This document shows, in pieces, positions 5,284-6,104 of a DNA stretch of 6,104 bases. A program made the translations under genes and the position numbers. The DNA is taken from positions 1,538 through 7,641 of the forward strand of contig PMKG01000157.1 in assembly GCA_003157675.1 (NCBI GenBank), given 5' to 3'. The DNA is from Acidobacteriota bacterium. GTDB taxonomy: Bacteria; Acidobacteriota; Vicinamibacteria; Vicinamibacterales; Fen-181. Numbering within the stretch: position 1 is the first letter of the stretch; every line of letters begins with the position of its first letter. A model generated the notes under the pieces. It did no database searches, had not been told where the DNA came from, and saw only the letters and a program-made list of their open reading frames with translations.

Positions 5284-6104
5284 ATGACCAAGATTGCGAT
5301 GAAGACCCCGCTCGTGGAGATGGACGGCGACGAGATGACGCGCGTCCTCTGGGCGTGGGTGAAGGACAAGCTCATCACCCCCTACGTGGACCTGAAGACC
5401 GAGTACTACGACCTCGGCCTCAAGCACCGCGACGCGACCGACGACAAGGTGACGCTCGACGCCGCCGAGGCGAACAAGCGACTGGGCGTCGGGGTGAAGT
5501 GCGCCACCATCACGCCCAACCAGGACCGCGTGAAGGAGTACACCCTCAAGCAGCAGTGGAAGAGCCCGAACGGCACGATCCGCGCCGCGCTCGACGGCAC
5601 GGTGTTCCGGAAGCCGATCCTCGTCCCGAACGTCACCCCCAGCGTCGCGAGCTGGAAGAAGCCGATCATCGTCGGCCGCCATGCGTACGGCGACGTGTAC
5701 AAGAACGCGGAGATCGCGGTGCCCGGCCCCGGCAAGGGCGAGCTGGTGTTCACCGGCGCCGACGGCAAGGTCCAGCGGGTCCTCATCCAGGAGTTCAAGG
5801 GCCCCGGGATCCTCCAGGGGAGTCACAACACCGAGCAGTCGATCAGAAGCTTCGCCAAGTCGTGCTTCAACTACGCGCTCGACGAGAAGGTGGACATGTG
5901 GTTCGCCACCAAGGACACCATCTCGAAGATCTACGACCAGACGTTCAAGCTGCTCTTCGAGGACGAGTTCGCCAAGGGCTACCGCGAGAAGTTCAAGGCG
6001 GCCGGCATCGAGTACTTCTACACGCTCATCGATGACGTCGTCGCGCGGGTGATGAAGGGCGAGGGCGGGATGCTGTGGGCGTGCAAGAACTACGACGGCG
6101 ACGT
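5284..6104 (+). CDS. icd: NADP-dependent isocitrate dehydrogenase, eukaryote-like dimeric type, 3' end outside the window
   Basis: This enzyme oxidatively decarboxylates isocitrate to 2-oxoglutarate with NADP reduction, in the cytoplasm, as the step after aconitase. The frame is open for 273 codons to the window end; the family is usually a little over 400 residues, so about a third is missing because of the window edge. The sequence follows the IDH1/IDH2 subfamily and not E. coli Icd: VEMDGDEMTR (11-20), VGVKCATITPNQDRV, WKSPNGTIR (Arg100), GTVFRK (Arg109), GRHAYGDVY (Arg132 and Tyr139), ATKDTI (Lys210), LIDDVVARVMKGEGG (Asp250) and ACKNYDGD at the edge. Arg100, Arg109, Arg132 and Tyr139 have the same numbers as the isocitrate-binding residues of human IDH1. 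Asp250 and Asp273 match its metal-binding Asp252 and Asp275. The ATG has gagg (5275-5278) five bases upstream. It is likely co-transcribed with acn. Confidence 0.95.
   Translation, partial: MTKIAMKTPLVEMDGDEMTRVLWAWVKDKLITPYVDLKTEYYDLGLKHRDATDDKVTLDAAEANKRLGVGVKCATITPNQDRVKEYTLKQQWKSPNGTIRAALDGTVFRKPILVPNVTPSVASWKKPIIVGRHAYGDVYKNAEIAVPGPGKGELVFTGADGKVQRVLIQEFKGPGILQGSHNTEQSIRSFAKSCFNYALDEKVDMWFATKDTISKIYDQTFKLLFEDEFAKGYREKFKAAGIEYFYTLIDDVVARVMKGEGGMLWACKNYDGD

Overview
The window is a piece of a GC-rich bacterial chromosome with strongly G/C-biased third codon positions. No ribosomal or other taxonomic marker is present. The combination of an Aquifex-type aconitase, a eukaryote-like NADP isocitrate dehydrogenase, short heptanucleotide intergenic repeats and a palindromic intergenic element suggests an Acidobacteriota-like soil or metagenomic bacterium. 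That assignment is an impression, not a demonstration.

Layout: positions ~27-1370 hold an apparently intact IS110-family insertion sequence on the minus strand. It has a 370-codon DEDD/serine recombinase gene preceded by a structured leader that is a good candidate for a bridge RNA. Similar short motifs near 23-36 and 1362-1377 may mark its ends. Next comes a plus-strand SGNH-type hydrolase (1462-2232). It is followed by a decayed gene (2327-2994) for a PAP2-like membrane protein, whose first and last parts are in different frames and whose catalytic middle is missing.

The 283-base gap 2995-3277 is dense with structure: a degenerate 7-base tandem repeat that folds into a 12-bp hairpin, a sigma70-like promoter, and an isolated element with a perfect 22-bp inverted repeat around an AT-rich loop. 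The main metabolic unit follows: acn (3278-5257, aconitase) and icd (5284 to beyond the window, NADP isocitrate dehydrogenase), 26 bases apart and probably co-transcribed. Together they convert citrate through isocitrate to 2-oxoglutarate in the TCA cycle. The 3' end of acn, its stop codon and the acn-icd spacer consist almost entirely of two further 7-base tandem arrays, one of them an inverted counterpart of the array upstream of acn.

The most interesting signals are the candidate bridge RNA and predicted circle-junction promoter of the IS110 element, the palindromic element in the aconitase leader, and the heptanucleotide arrays that bracket acn and run into its coding end.
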